From Sphingobium sp. 15-1 (lineage in GTDB: Bacteria; Pseudomonadota; Alphaproteobacteria; Sphingomonadales; Sphingomonadaceae): 64,000 nucleotides of DNA. The first letter of the stretch is position 1. Every line of letters starts with the position of its first letter. The stretch covers positions 744,001 to 808,000 of the forward strand of contig NZ_JABXJG010000002.1 of NCBI RefSeq assembly GCF_013375535.1, written 5' to 3'. The position numbers and the translations under genes are program-made. Of the stretch, positions 1 through 8,829 are shown one piece after another. The notes under the pieces were generated by a model. That model was not told the DNA's origin. It saw only the letters and a list, made by a program, of their open reading frames with translations, and searched no databases.

Positions 1-13
1 AGCTTGGTTTGCT

Positions 14-211
14 ATGGACGATATGAGTGAGCAATTTCTGCGCCTCAGGGCGGTGATCCAGAAAACCGGGAAGCCCAAGGCTTCCATCTATCGCGACATC
101 CATCTGGGCACGTTTCCCGCGCCCGAAAAAATAGGCGCCAGGGCAGTGGCCTGGCGCCTGTCGCGGATCATGCGATGGATGCGATCTCCCGCCAATTACC
201 AGGACGACTGA
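14..211 (+). CDS. AlpA-type HTH regulator / excisionase
   Basis: This 65-residue protein has the layout of AlpA-family winged-HTH proteins: a start-proximal linker, the recognition segment TGKPKASIYRDIHLGTFP (about residues 18-35), a basic GARAVAWR turn, and a short C-terminal helix. Members usually act as excisionases or transcriptional activators of integrases in prophages and integrative elements. Its 3' end overlaps the 3' end of the convergent integrase gene by 16 bp. The same geometry recurs in the degenerate copy near 2 kb. The start at 14 is close to the window edge, so an earlier start cannot be excluded. Confidence 0.75.
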   Translation: MDDMSEQFLRLRAVIQKTGKPKASIYRDIHLGTFPAPEKIGARAVAWRLSRIMRWMRSPANYQDD

Positions 212-1482
212 AACCAGCCCAGCGCTTCGACCGGCTTCTTCTTCGGGGTCTTGTCCTCGATGACGATAGCCTTCGAAGCGCGCTCGGCGTCATCGAGATA
301 GTCCGCCCACCATTTCATCATCTTCCGGCGGGGATCGAGATAGAGCGCGGCGTTGTAAACGCTCCGCACCCCTTGCGGCACATGGGCAAGCTGCATCTCG
401 ATCCAGTCGGCGTTAAAGAGCGTCGATTCATTCAATATGGTGCTGGCGACCGAACGGAAGCCATGGACGGTCGCCTTGTCCCCGACGCCCAAACGCCGCA
501 GTAGGACCAGCATGCGGCTCGAACTGATCGTGTCATCGTTGTTGCCGATGACCGGGAAAAGATATTGCCCGAACCGCTCGTTGCCGAACTTTCCGTAGAC
601 ATTGAGTTCCCTGAGTTCGCGGAGCAGCTCGACGGCCTGTGGCGGCAGCGGCACCAGATGCTCCAGTTGCATCTTCATGCGCTCGGCGGGAATGCGCCAC
701 AGCGGCTTGGGTCCGCCCAGGCCTTCGAACTCGCTCCATTGGGCGTGGCGGGTTTCCTGCGTGCGCACCATGGTGAGAATGGTCCACCGCAGGGCAAGAT
801 GGCTGAGCCGTGAGCCGGAATCGGCGTTGAGCGCCGCATAGAAGCGCGGCAGTTCCGAGATCGGAACCTTGGAGCGATGCTTGACCCGCGCCCGCTTGCG
901 CATCACTGAGCCGAGGTCGGTACAGGGATCGGACATGACGCGGCCGCTGGGGATGCCATAGCGGAAAATCTCGCTGCAATAGCCCCGGACGCGATGGGCC
1001 ATTTCGAGCGCGCCGCGATCCTGGATCTGCTGCAAGGCTTCGAGCATCATCTGCGGGATGATCGCCCGGACCTTCTTCTTGCCGATGACGGGGAAGATAT
1101 CCGCCTCAAGCCGCCGCTCGATGACGCCGGCATAGCGGGCAGACCACCCTTCCCGTTTCACGGCGAGCCATTCCTCGGCCAGTTGCTGGAAGGTCGTGTT
1201 CTCGGCCTTCACCTCATATTTCTTCAGGAGGCGGATGTGGGCCGGGTCTTTCCCCTCGGCGAGGAGCGCCTTCATCTCCTCGCGCCATACCCGCGCGCGG
1301 TCGATGCTGACCTCGGGATAGGTGCCGCCCTTGAGCGTCTTCTGCCTGTAGTCGAAGCGGTAGGAAAGGCGCCACTGGGCCTTGCCGTTGGGCAGGACGC
1401 AGATGTGCAGGCCGCCGCCATCGGCTTTCTTGACGGGGCGTTCGGAGGGTAAAATCGATTGAATGAGACTGTTGGTCAGCAC
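196..1482 (-). CDS. Tyrosine-type site-specific integrase (DUF4102/P4-like)
   Basis: The protein (428 aa) has an N-terminal arm-binding DUF4102-like domain (KKADGGGLHICVLPNGK, then WRLSYRFDYRQKTLKGG), a core-binding SAM-like domain, and a C-terminal catalytic domain. Visible catalytic residues are Arg in TMVRTQE, the HxxR box in VHGFRSV, the His of LAHVP and the nucleophilic Tyr of RSVYNAAL. Length and order are typical of integrases of integrative elements. It is convergent with the alpA-like gene. Several copies of the string TTGTTGGTC lie upstream of its start (about 1535-1560 in reverse orientation and 1655), plausibly integrase arm or core sites. A close paralogue lies at 2016-3308. Confidence 0.93.
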   Translation of the reverse strand: MLTNSLIQSILPSERPVKKADGGGLHICVLPNGKAQWRLSYRFDYRQKTLKGGTYPEVSIDRARVWREEMKALLAEGKDPAHIRLLKKYEVKAENTTFQQLAEEWLAVKREGWSARYAGVIERRLEADIFPVIGKKKVRAIIPQMMLEALQQIQDRGALEMAHRVRGYCSEIFRYGIPSGRVMSDPCTDLGSVMRKRARVKHRSKVPISELPRFYAALNADSGSRLSHLALRWTILTMVRTQETRHAQWSEFEGLGGPKPLWRIPAERMKMQLEHLVPLPPQAVELLRELRELNVYGKFGNERFGQYLFPVIGNNDDTISSSRMLVLLRRLGVGDKATVHGFRSVASTILNESTLFNADWIEMQLAHVPQGVRSVYNAALYLDPRRKMMKWWADYLDDAERASKAIVIEDKTPKKKPVEALGWFQSSW

Positions 1483-1611
1483 CGGTCAGGACTCCTGAAA
1501 ACGGTGCGTGGGATTTGAAATCCTGTTCCAAAGACCAACAAAAAGACCAACAAATCCCATGCAAACCACCTGAGCGGTCATGATCCCATAGGAGACCATG
1601 TTACATGAGAT

Positions 1612-1637
1612 AACTGCTTGAAAACAGCAGTTTTTTT
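1612..1637 (+). terminator. Rho-independent terminator-like hairpin
   Basis: A perfect 7-bp stem (AACTGCT / AGCAGTT) with a 7-nt loop is followed directly by a run of T. It lies between the first integrase and the att-like motif. No plus-strand gene ends just before it in this window, so it may insulate the element boundary. Confidence 0.55.
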
Positions 1638-1645
1638 GGCGACCT

Positions 1646-1675
1646 CTTGAAACTTTGTTGGTCCATTTGGACCAA
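1646..1675. other. att-like site of the first integrase module
   Basis: The 18-nt stretch at 1646-1663 matches 3470-3487 at all but one base. In this copy it runs into a palindrome, TTGGTCC-ATTT-GGACCAA (1658-1675). Position relative to the integrase (about 165 bp upstream of its start) is the same in both modules. A recombination core is inferred from this repeated placement; the exact crossover point is not visible. Confidence 0.5.
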
Positions 1676-1835
1676 AGTTTGGTTGCGGGAGCAGGCTGCT
1701 TAACTGCAATAAGAGTGCGGAGAAACCTCAGCGTTACTCAATTACAAATAGAGCCAAACAAATTCAAAATGATTTCGATCCACAATACATCGCACCTATT
1801 TTAATTAACAATATTATCAAAAGATAATTTCGTGA

Positions 1836-2031
1836 ATAAACGAAGCAAATAAACGGCGCTTACGATACAAGGCAATGATCGAAAAGATAGGCAATCCCAA
1901 AGCTTCGATCTGTCTCGACATAAATTTTAACGAGTTTCCGCCCCCAGTGGGGGTCGGCGCCAGAGCGATACCTGGCGCCTCTCCACATATTTTGATCAAT
2001 GCAGGTTCTAGCGGCCTACCAGGACGATTGA
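1836..2031 (+). pseudogene. Degenerate second copy of the AlpA-type gene
   Basis: Translation from 1836 gives RLRYKAMIEKIGNPKAS and then a run ending in GVGARAIP, clearly parallel to the intact gene at 14-211 (RLRAVIQKTGKPKAS ... IGARAVAW). A one-base deletion near 1967 shifts the frame, so the shared C-terminal end (YQDD, stop at 2029-2031) is read in a different frame. The remnant overlaps the 3' end of the second integrase by 16 bp, exactly as the intact pair does. It shows that the whole alpA-int unit is duplicated and that the second activator/excisionase is dead. Confidence 0.75.
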
Positions 2032-3308
2032 AACCAGTCGAGTGAGCCTACAGCGCTTTTTTTCTGCTTAGGCGTCGCCATGCTTTCTATGGAAATCGCA
2101 GCGGAGGCGCGTTCCGCACTTTCCAAATAATTCGCCCACCAGATTAACATTTCGCGACGCTGCTTGAGATAAAGGGCTGAATTGTAAACGGCGCGAACTC
2201 CTGATGGTGCATGGGCGAGTTGAAGTTCTATCCAGTCTGGCAGAAATATCCCGGCTTCGTTCAGAACCGTACTTGCTACCGAGCGAAATCCGTGGACCGT
2301 CGAGCCGGGCGAGATATTAATTCGCTTCATGACTACCATCATACGGTTACAGCTAATTATATCGTCTTCGTTGCCCACGACAGGGAACAGATATCGTCCA
2401 AATCGCTCATTCCCGTGTCTTCCGTAGACATTGAGTTCCCTGATTTCACGGAGCAACGCGATAGCTTGAGGGGGAAGTGGAACGAGATGTTCTTGCCGCA
2501 TTTTCATGCGTTCTGGCGGGATCCTCCATATCGGCTCGGTACCTCCGAGCCCCTCAAACTCGTGCCATTGCGCAAATCGCGTTTCCTGTGTCCGAACCAT
2601 CGTTAGGATGGTCCAACGGAGCGCTAGATGGCTTAGGCGGGATCCTGTGTCTGCGTTGAGCGCTACATAAAACCGCGGAAGCTCGTTAAGGGGAATTTTT
2701 CCCCTGTGTTTCACCACCCGCTTACGCAGCGCGAGTGCCAGATCACGACATGGATCGGTTATCACCCTCCCATCGGGGATACCGTACTTAAAAATGTCAC
2801 TACAATAACTCCGGAGTCGTCGCGCAACTTCGCTTGCGTCGCGTTCTTCAACACGTTTTAAGATCTCAAGAACCATTCGAGGCAAGATTGCACGCGCAGG
2901 AATTCTTCCAAGATATGGAAAGATATCTCGCTTTAACCTTCCTTCGACGCGCAGCGAGTGACGCGGCGACCATTCTTTACGCTTAATTTCGAGCCATTCT
3001 TGAGCCAACTCGAAAAAAGTGATGCGAGCAGCCTCATCCTCATATTTCTGATTGCGCTTGAGCTCGGCAGGGTCTTTGCCCTCGCTGATAAAATTTTTCA
3101 AATGATCGCGCCAAGCACGGGCCTGTTGAATGCTGACTGCAGGATAGGATCCACCTGCAGCCGTCTTCTGCTTATGATCAAATCGATATGCCAGCCGCCA
3201 TTGAATTTGGCCGTCAGGTGCTACACAGACATGGAGGCCTCCACCGTCCGATTTTTTTATCGGCCTTGTGGTTGGAAGAAGCGATTGGATGACATCATCG
3301 GTCAGCAC
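2016..3308 (-). CDS. Second tyrosine-type integrase, paralogue of the first
   Basis: The 430-aa product is a full-length paralogue of the integrase at 196-1482 with the same domains: an N-terminal KKSDGGGLHVCVAPDG segment, core-binding region, and catalytic Arg (TMVRTQE), HxxR (VHGFRSV), LAHAP His and Tyr (RAVYNSAL). The gene is more AT-rich than its sister, with many synonymous differences, so this is an old divergence and not a recent duplication. Its excisionase partner is a pseudogene. The upstream att-like motif at 3470-3487 marks the junction with chromosomal sequence. Confidence 0.93.
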   Translation of the reverse strand: MLTDDVIQSLLPTTRPIKKSDGGGLHVCVAPDGQIQWRLAYRFDHKQKTAAGGSYPAVSIQQARAWRDHLKNFISEGKDPAELKRNQKYEDEAARITFFELAQEWLEIKRKEWSPRHSLRVEGRLKRDIFPYLGRIPARAILPRMVLEILKRVEERDASEVARRLRSYCSDIFKYGIPDGRVITDPCRDLALALRKRVVKHRGKIPLNELPRFYVALNADTGSRLSHLALRWTILTMVRTQETRFAQWHEFEGLGGTEPIWRIPPERMKMRQEHLVPLPPQAIALLREIRELNVYGRHGNERFGRYLFPVVGNEDDIISCNRMMVVMKRINISPGSTVHGFRSVASTVLNEAGIFLPDWIELQLAHAPSGVRAVYNSALYLKQRREMLIWWANYLESAERASAAISIESMATPKQKKSAVGSLDWFQSSW

Positions 3309-3469
3309 CGAACAGAACTCCTGTATCGATGCGCGAAACTCAAAATCCCTTGAGCGATACCAACATTTTTACCAACAAAACGCATGAATTCCAAAATCCG
3401 TTTAGAATCCCACGGATAAGGATGATACTTCAATTAACATACTGATAAAAGGCAATTTATTTTAATTCA

Positions 3470-3487
3470 CTTGAGACTTTGTTGGTC
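3470..3487. other. att-like site at the element/chromosome junction
   Basis: The stretch CTTGAGACTTTGTTGGTC differs by one base from 1646-1663. Immediately beyond it lies the truncated 3' end of the TonB receptor gene, whose stop codon falls inside the junction sequence. This fits the outer end of the integrated element. Confidence 0.5.
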
Positions 3488-3496
3488 GTTCTGGTC

Positions 3497-4753
3497 CTAA
3501 ATATCGCTCCACTGCCGGAACTCGAAATTGGCAAGATTGGGCCAGCTTGTCGGGCTGGTCGGTCCCAGCGAGGGACGAACCGACAGTTTCGAATATTGGT
3601 GACTATAGTTGCGGCCGAAGGAGGAACTGACATCATAGTCCCAGCCCCAGAGCGCGCCGCGCAAACCACCCACGAACTGTAAATCGTTCTCGTCGATATT
3701 GTTGAGCGGATAATAGCCGTCCGGGAAAAGCGCGGTGAAATTGGCGGTGCTGTTGGGGCGGCGGAAATTATTGCCGACCTGGGCGTCGCGCTCGCCATAG
3801 GTACCGAAGCTGTAGAGGGTGACATTCTCCGTCACCGGCAGTTCGGCATTATAGGACAGGTTGAACGCCTTGATCTGCGGATCGCCATTATGCGCGCCGT
3901 CACGGCTCCATTGCGCGTTGCGGGCATTGGCCTGGGCGACATTGGCCAGCACCTGATCGCGGGTCAGGCCGCTGGTCGCCGCCACCTGATCCACCGAGCG
4001 ATTGGCGGGCAAGCCATAGATGTTCGTATCGGTCGCGGGCAGGTTCCACCAGGCTCCGCCGCGCTTGCGGATGTCGCCGCTGAGCGTCAGGAAGCCGCCG
4101 TCACCGATCTTCGTGCCGTAACGGATCGTGCCCTTCCAGCTATCCGGACTGCCATTGGCGTCATAGAGCGTGTCATAGGTGAAATCGCCGCTCAGCCCTT
4201 CCTTCTTGGCCAGTTGGATATTGATGACCCCGGCGATGGCGTCGGTGCCATATTGGGCGGCAGCGCTGTCCTTCAGCACCTCGATCCGGTCGATGGCGCT
4301 GGTGGGGATGAGGTCGATGTCGACCGGGTTCGCGCCGGAGGTGTCGGCGGTCGAATTGTTGAGGAAGGCGCCATTGTGCCGGCGCTTGCCGTTGACCAGC
4401 ACCAGCGTATAGGCGGGCGCCAGGCCGCGATTGGTGACCGGACGCCCGATGGAGAAGACGCCCGCATGGGTCGCGCCGAAATTGAGCGAGGGCAGCAGTT
4501 TGGACAGCGCCTCGCCAAATTCCGCCGAGCCGGTGGCCTGCAATTTCTCCGCGCCCACCACGTCGATCGGCGCAGGGCTTTCCGCCACGGTGCGCGGCGC
4601 GCCGCGCACGCCGGTCACGATGATGGCGCTGGCGTCGGCCGCTTCAACGTCAGCGCTGTCGGGCGTCGCAACGCCTTGTGCAAAAGAGGGCGACGACGTC
4701 AGCAGCGCGCCTGCAACAGCGGTCGAACACAGATAGAGACGATTGAGCTTCAT
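3497..4753 (-). pseudogene. TonB-dependent receptor, C-terminally truncated
   Basis: The 418-aa product has a signal peptide (MKLNRLYLCSTAVAGALL... ending SFA), a plug domain with VVGAEKL, NRGLAPAYTLVLVNGKRR and DAIAGVINIQLAK, and the first strands of a beta barrel. Receptors of this type are 750-950 aa, so about half of the barrel is missing. The frame ends in the att-like junction, which points to disruption by the integrative element. It lies 123 bp downstream of ssuA on the same strand and so was probably the outer-membrane receptor of the sulfonate cluster. A barrel cut in this way is unlikely to work. Confidence 0.8.
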
Positions 4754-4876
4754 GGATTTATCCCCCGTTTCCGGGGACCGTCTATTTACTATCGAAATGA
4801 TTGAGAAATGACTTCGCTACCGGAACTATGAGTAAATTTGAATTTTAAATCTGCTTGCCGGTGACGAAGTCCAGCT

Positions 4877-5836
4877 TCATCCGCCCTTGCCGAAACTGCG
4901 GTCGAAGGCGTCCGCGACCGGGCGCTTGCCCTCGGTCAGACCGGCTTTCTGGAAGCGCTGGGTGATGGCCTGCTCATGCGCGACGATCTTGCCGTCGATG
5001 GGCTGCGCGACGCGGTTGTTGCGGTCGAAACTGGCGCGGGCGATGTCGAGCGGCAAGCCGGTTTCCTTCGCCAGCACCTGCGCGAATTCATCGGGATGCG
5101 CACGCGCCCATGCTACGGCCCGCGCCTCCCGCTGAAGGAAATCCGCCAGCAGCGCCCGTTTGGACTCGATGGAATCGGCATAGGCGATGTCGATATAGAG
5201 CGGCAGGCCATAATCCTTCGCGTCGACCACCCCCCGCGCGCCTTCCTTGATCGCCACATTGGTATAGGGCGTCCAGGTGGACCAGGCGTCGATCGCGCCG
5301 CTGTCGAAGGCGGCCTTGGCATCGCCGGGCGGCAGGAAGGTGACGCGTATCCGGTCCGCCGGGATATGCGCCCGCTCCAGCGCCTGGAGCAACAGGTGAT
5401 GGCCGATCGACCCCCGCGTGGTGGCGACCGACTTGCCGATCAGATCCTGTATCGAATGCGCGGGCGAACCCTGCTTCACCACGAGGGCCAGCGCCTCCCC
5501 GGCCTGGGCGGCGGGCGCCTGCACGCCGATGGCCTTGACCGGGCTGCCGCTCTGATAGGCGAAGATGAAGGGCGCGTCGGCGGCCAGGCCCAGGTCCGCC
5601 GCGCCGCCGCCGACCGCCTCCAGCAAAGGCTGGGCTGCCGGGAATTCCGACCATTCGACCGTATAGGGCGCGTCCTTGAGCACGCCCGAGGCGATCATCA
5701 TGGATTTGACCTGCCCCTTTTGGTTGGCGACCCGCAGCACCGTGTCGCCGCTGCCGCCGAATTTCGCGGCGGCAAGGCCAAAGCCCGCCGCCGCCGCCAA
5801 TGCCACCGCGATGATCGCGCCCCTGTTCTTCGCCAT
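4877..5836 (-). CDS. ssuA: Sulfonate ABC transporter substrate-binding protein
   Basis: This SsuA/NMT1-type periplasmic binding protein (319 aa) would deliver aliphatic sulfonates to SsuBC. An N-terminal hydrophobic segment (AIIAVALAAAAGFGLAAA) serves as signal or anchor. Typical features follow: GGGAADLGLAADAPFIFAY, GKSVATTRGSIGHHLL and FDSGAIDAWSTWTPY. The start at 5836 (MAKNRG) lies one base after the ssuD stop; a longer upstream reading has no family support. It is the last complete gene of the minus-strand sulfonate operon. Binding-site residues beyond the fold were not assigned. Confidence 0.9.
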   Translation of the reverse strand: MAKNRGAIIAVALAAAAGFGLAAAKFGGSGDTVLRVANQKGQVKSMMIASGVLKDAPYTVEWSEFPAAQPLLEAVGGGAADLGLAADAPFIFAYQSGSPVKAIGVQAPAAQAGEALALVVKQGSPAHSIQDLIGKSVATTRGSIGHHLLLQALERAHIPADRIRVTFLPPGDAKAAFDSGAIDAWSTWTPYTNVAIKEGARGVVDAKDYGLPLYIDIAYADSIESKRALLADFLQREARAVAWARAHPDEFAQVLAKETGLPLDIARASFDRNNRVAQPIDGKIVAHEQAITQRFQKAGLTEGKRPVADAFDRSFGKGG

Positions 5837-5837
5837 G

Positions 5838-6926
5838 TCAGCCCGCCAGCGCCAGACGAGCCTTGTCGCGCTCAGCCACCTTGCGCCGCACGACGGGGAG
5901 CAGTTCCCGGCCATAAAGGATGGAATCGCCCAGCGGATCGAACCCGCGGATCAGGAAATGATCGATGCCGATGTCATAATAATCGAGCATGGCGTCGGCC
6001 ACCTGTTCAGGCGTGCCGACCAACCCCGTGCTGTTGCCCGCCGCGCCGGTGAGGGCCGCGACGCCGGTCCATAGCCGCTTGTCCTGCCGATTGGTGCTGG
6101 CGGTTTCGAGCAGGCGGAGCGAACCGGCATTGGGCGGACGATGGCCGGTGAGCGGCAGGCCGGCGGCGATGCGGTTTTCGCGCACCTGCTCCTCTATCTC
6201 CGCCGCGCGCTTCCACGCCGCTTCCTCCGTATCCGCGATGACGGGGCGCAACGACAGGGAGAAGCCCGGATCGCGGCCATAGCGCGCCGCCGACCGGCGC
6301 ACATGCCGCACCGTGTCCTGCACGGCCTCCAGCGTTTCGCCCCAAAGGGCGTAGACATCGGCATGGCGGCCCGCGACCTCGATCGCTTCGGGCGACGAAC
6401 CGCCGAAGAAGACCGGCAGATTATCGGGTTTGACGGCGCTGAACGCCTGTTTCACGTCATAGAATTTGCCCCGATGGTCGAAGGGCTGGGCCGCCGTCCA
6501 TTCCTGACGCAGGATCGACAGATATTCGTCGGTGCGGGCGTAGCGCTCCGCCTTCACGCTTTTCGTGTCGCCGTCCCGCGCCATTTCCTCGTCGGCGCCG
6601 CCGGTGATGATATGCACGGCGACGCGGCCGCCCGATAGCTGATCCAGCGTCGCCAGTTGCCGGGCCGCGACCGTCGGCTGGGTGAAGCCGGGCCGGTGCG
6701 CGACCAGAAAGCCGAGGGCAGAGGTGATGGCCGCCGCATGGGCCGCAACAATCTGGCTTTCCGGGGTATTGGAGCCGAAGGGGATCAACACCCGGTCGAA
6801 GCCGCCCTCTTCCTGCGCCCTCGCCGCCGCCTCGACATAATCCTTGTCGAGCACGCGGCTGCGCACTGCCGACTGGGTTTCTGAGCCGTTGTTGAAACCG
6901 ATATAGCCGATGAACCTGACGCTCAT
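5838..6926 (-). CDS. ssuD: FMNH2-dependent alkanesulfonate monooxygenase
   Basis: This is a luciferase-like (LLM) flavin monooxygenase that would release sulfite from alkanesulfonates using reduced FMN. Hallmarks are AHRPGFTQPTVAARQLATLDQLSGGR, VHIITGG followed by ERYARTDEYL, PVFFGGSSPEA, and the C-terminal LVGTPEQVADAMLDYYDIG. The start at 6926 (MSVRFIGYIG) follows an AAGGGA ribosome site. No flavin reductase (ssuE) is encoded nearby, so reduced FMN must come from elsewhere. The gene sits between the rhodanese gene (17-bp gap) and ssuA (1-bp gap), consistent with a single transcript. Confidence 0.92.
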   Translation of the reverse strand: MSVRFIGYIGFNNGSETQSAVRSRVLDKDYVEAAARAQEEGGFDRVLIPFGSNTPESQIVAAHAAAITSALGFLVAHRPGFTQPTVAARQLATLDQLSGGRVAVHIITGGADEEMARDGDTKSVKAERYARTDEYLSILRQEWTAAQPFDHRGKFYDVKQAFSAVKPDNLPVFFGGSSPEAIEVAGRHADVYALWGETLEAVQDTVRHVRRSAARYGRDPGFSLSLRPVIADTEEAAWKRAAEIEEQVRENRIAAGLPLTGHRPPNAGSLRLLETASTNRQDKRLWTGVAALTGAAGNSTGLVGTPEQVADAMLDYYDIGIDHFLIRGFDPLGDSILYGRELLPVVRRKVAERDKARLALAG

Positions 6927-6943
6927 GGTCGTCCCTTCCCCAA

Positions 6944-8206
6944 TCAAATCACGAAAAAGCCGTGGGTGCCGTCACGCTCCAATTGGGCGACGAGGCCATA
7001 TTCCCAGTCGAGATAGGCCTGCATGGCGGCGGCCTTGTTGTCGGTGCCCTCATAGGGGCGCTTGTAGCGGCCCTCCGGCCCACGCGGGCTGGGCGCGCCA
7101 TCCGACCCTTTTTCCAGCGCCACGGCGGACCAGTCCACGTCCAGCACGAACACCTCCCACCCCAGTTGGGCGAGCCAGGACGCGCTCATGTCGGCGCGGG
7201 GGCCGAGATCGTCGGTGACGACGATGCGCGCCCCGCGCACCGGGGCGTTATGGTCGGTTTCCTGCACTAGCTGGCCGCCCTGCGCATTGCGGAAGCCGGG
7301 CAGATGGCCACTCTCATATTCACGCGGCTGGCGCACGTCGTAGAGGTAGAGGGTGCGGGCCGTGTCCGCCTTCAACTCTTCCAGTTCATCCCAGCCGATG
7401 CGCTTCACCCCGGCGCGATAGGCGACGTCTCGGGCATGGGCGCGGGCGTCCTCGACCGAGCGATTGTCCACCTCCGGCGCGACGCGGGTCTGGCCGGTCT
7501 CCAGCTCCTGCCCCGCGAGCGTCCAGCCGATCGTGCCGTTGCGCAGCGCGAAGATCGGGTTGGGCAGACCCGCATTGACTAGTGACTGCGTGCCGATGAT
7601 CGAGCGGGTCCGGCCAGCGCAATTGACGATGATGGTCGTATCCGGATCGGGCGCGATGGTCCGGGCGCGCAGCACCAGCTCGGCGCCGGGCACGCTGGTG
7701 CCGGTCGGGATGCTCATCGTGTTATATTCGTCGTAGCGGCGGGCGTCGAGGATCGCGATGTCGGCCTTTTCCCGGATCAGCGCCTGCACCTCCTCCGCCG
7801 CCAGCGAGGGCGTATGGCGGCGATGTTCGACCAGCTCGCCAAAGGCCTTGGAATAGCTGTTCACATCCTCGAACAGCTCGTAACCCGCCTCGCGCCAGCT
7901 ATGGAGACCACCCTCCAGCTCGCGGACGTCGGTATAGCCCAGCCCCTCGAACCGCACGGCCGCCTTGCGCGCCAACCCTTCGCCATCGTCATAGACGATG
8001 ACTGGCGTATCCAGCCGGGGAATGCGCCAGCGCGCTTCCTCATCGATCCGGCGCAGCGGAATCTGCGCGGCGAAGAGCGGGTGGCCCTGCGCGAATTCAT
8101 GCTCCTCGCGCACGTCGATCAGGGCGATCTCGCTGCCGACCAGCAGGGCGCGGCGAATATCCTGCGGCGTGGCAGTCTGAATACGGTCCAGCGTGTCGGT
8201 GGTCAT
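6944..8206 (-). CDS. Triple-rhodanese-domain sulfurtransferase-like protein
   Basis: The 420-aa protein has three rhodanese-like repeats (about residues 10-115, 130-235 and 260-365), each with an IDVRE/LDARR/YDVRQ motif. Only the middle repeat has the catalytic cysteine, Cys196 in VNCAGRTRS; the first has YDDGEG and the third TDDLGP at the equivalent loops. Rhodaneses move sulfane sulfur onto acceptors such as cyanide, thiols or sulfite. Located inside a sulfonate operon, it could handle sulfite or persulfide released by SsuD. It overlaps the upstream gene by ATGA, so the two are translationally coupled. The exact reaction is inferred. Confidence 0.85.
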   Translation of the reverse strand: MTTDTLDRIQTATPQDIRRALLVGSEIALIDVREEHEFAQGHPLFAAQIPLRRIDEEARWRIPRLDTPVIVYDDGEGLARKAAVRFEGLGYTDVRELEGGLHSWREAGYELFEDVNSYSKAFGELVEHRRHTPSLAAEEVQALIREKADIAILDARRYDEYNTMSIPTGTSVPGAELVLRARTIAPDPDTTIIVNCAGRTRSIIGTQSLVNAGLPNPIFALRNGTIGWTLAGQELETGQTRVAPEVDNRSVEDARAHARDVAYRAGVKRIGWDELEELKADTARTLYLYDVRQPREYESGHLPGFRNAQGGQLVQETDHNAPVRGARIVVTDDLGPRADMSASWLAQLGWEVFVLDVDWSAVALEKGSDGAPSPRGPEGRYKRPYEGTDNKAAAMQAYLDWEYGLVAQLERDGTHGFFVI

Positions 8207-8829
8207 GCGTTTCTCGATCTGTCCCAGAGGTTGGGGATCACGCCGTTGGCGTAACCCGATATGAAGCTTTTGGGGGTGCCGTCGGCGGCATAGGTCGCCC
8301 GCTCGACCGCGCCGATATTAGCGCCATAGACATGGATGCTGATCGATGGCTGGTCCGGCAGGCCGTTGGTCACGCGATGAATGTCCCCGATGCGGGGGGA
8401 GACGGCGTCGACTTCGCCTTCCCGCAGAAATTGTTCGCCATGCGGGATCAACCGGCCATCGGGCGACTGGCGAAAGCGCTCCACCTTTTCGACGCCGCGC
8501 AGCACGCCGACCAGGCCCCAAACGGTGTGATCATGGATCGGCGTCGACTGGCCCGGCCCCCAGACGAAGCTGACGACGCTGAACCGTTCCCGGCTGTCGC
8601 AATGGAGCAGATATTGCTGGTAGCGCTCCGGATGCGGGCGGGTGAATTGCTCCGGCAGCCAGTCGTCCCTGGCGATCAGACGGCTCAGCAGGGCACGGCC
8701 GCTTTCCAATATCGCCCCTTCATCCCGCGTCGCCGCCAGCAGATCGGCAAAGGCGGTGACGAAGCCGCGCAGGCGGCCTATGTCCGCGCCGCCTTCGACG
8801 GGTCGGACTATGGTGGCGACTGCGTTCAT
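8203..8829 (-). CDS. Cysteine-dioxygenase-like cupin
   Basis: The 208-aa protein has the cysteine dioxygenase type I fold signature: STPIHDHTVWGLVGVLRG (iron-binding HxH within the cupin) and a later IHRVTN with the third histidine. Members oxidise thiols such as cysteine, 3-mercaptopropionate or mercaptosuccinate to sulfinates. It overlaps ssuB upstream and the rhodanese gene downstream by ATGA junctions, so it belongs to the sulfonate operon. A thiol dioxygenase here could act on a sulfur intermediate of sulfonate breakdown. The substrate cannot be read from sequence. Confidence 0.85.
   Translation of the reverse strand: MNAVATIVRPVEGGADIGRLRGFVTAFADLLAATRDEGAILESGRALLSRLIARDDWLPEQFTRPHPERYQQYLLHCDSRERFSVVSFVWGPGQSTPIHDHTVWGLVGVLRGVEKVERFRQSPDGRLIPHGEQFLREGEVDAVSPRIGDIHRVTNGLPDQPSISIHVYGANIGAVERATYAADGTPKSFISGYANGVIPNLWDRSRNA

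Noticed and set aside
1483..3496. tRNA gene as integration target of the two integrases
   Set aside because: No cloverleaf or tRNA 3' end was recognised at either att-like motif.
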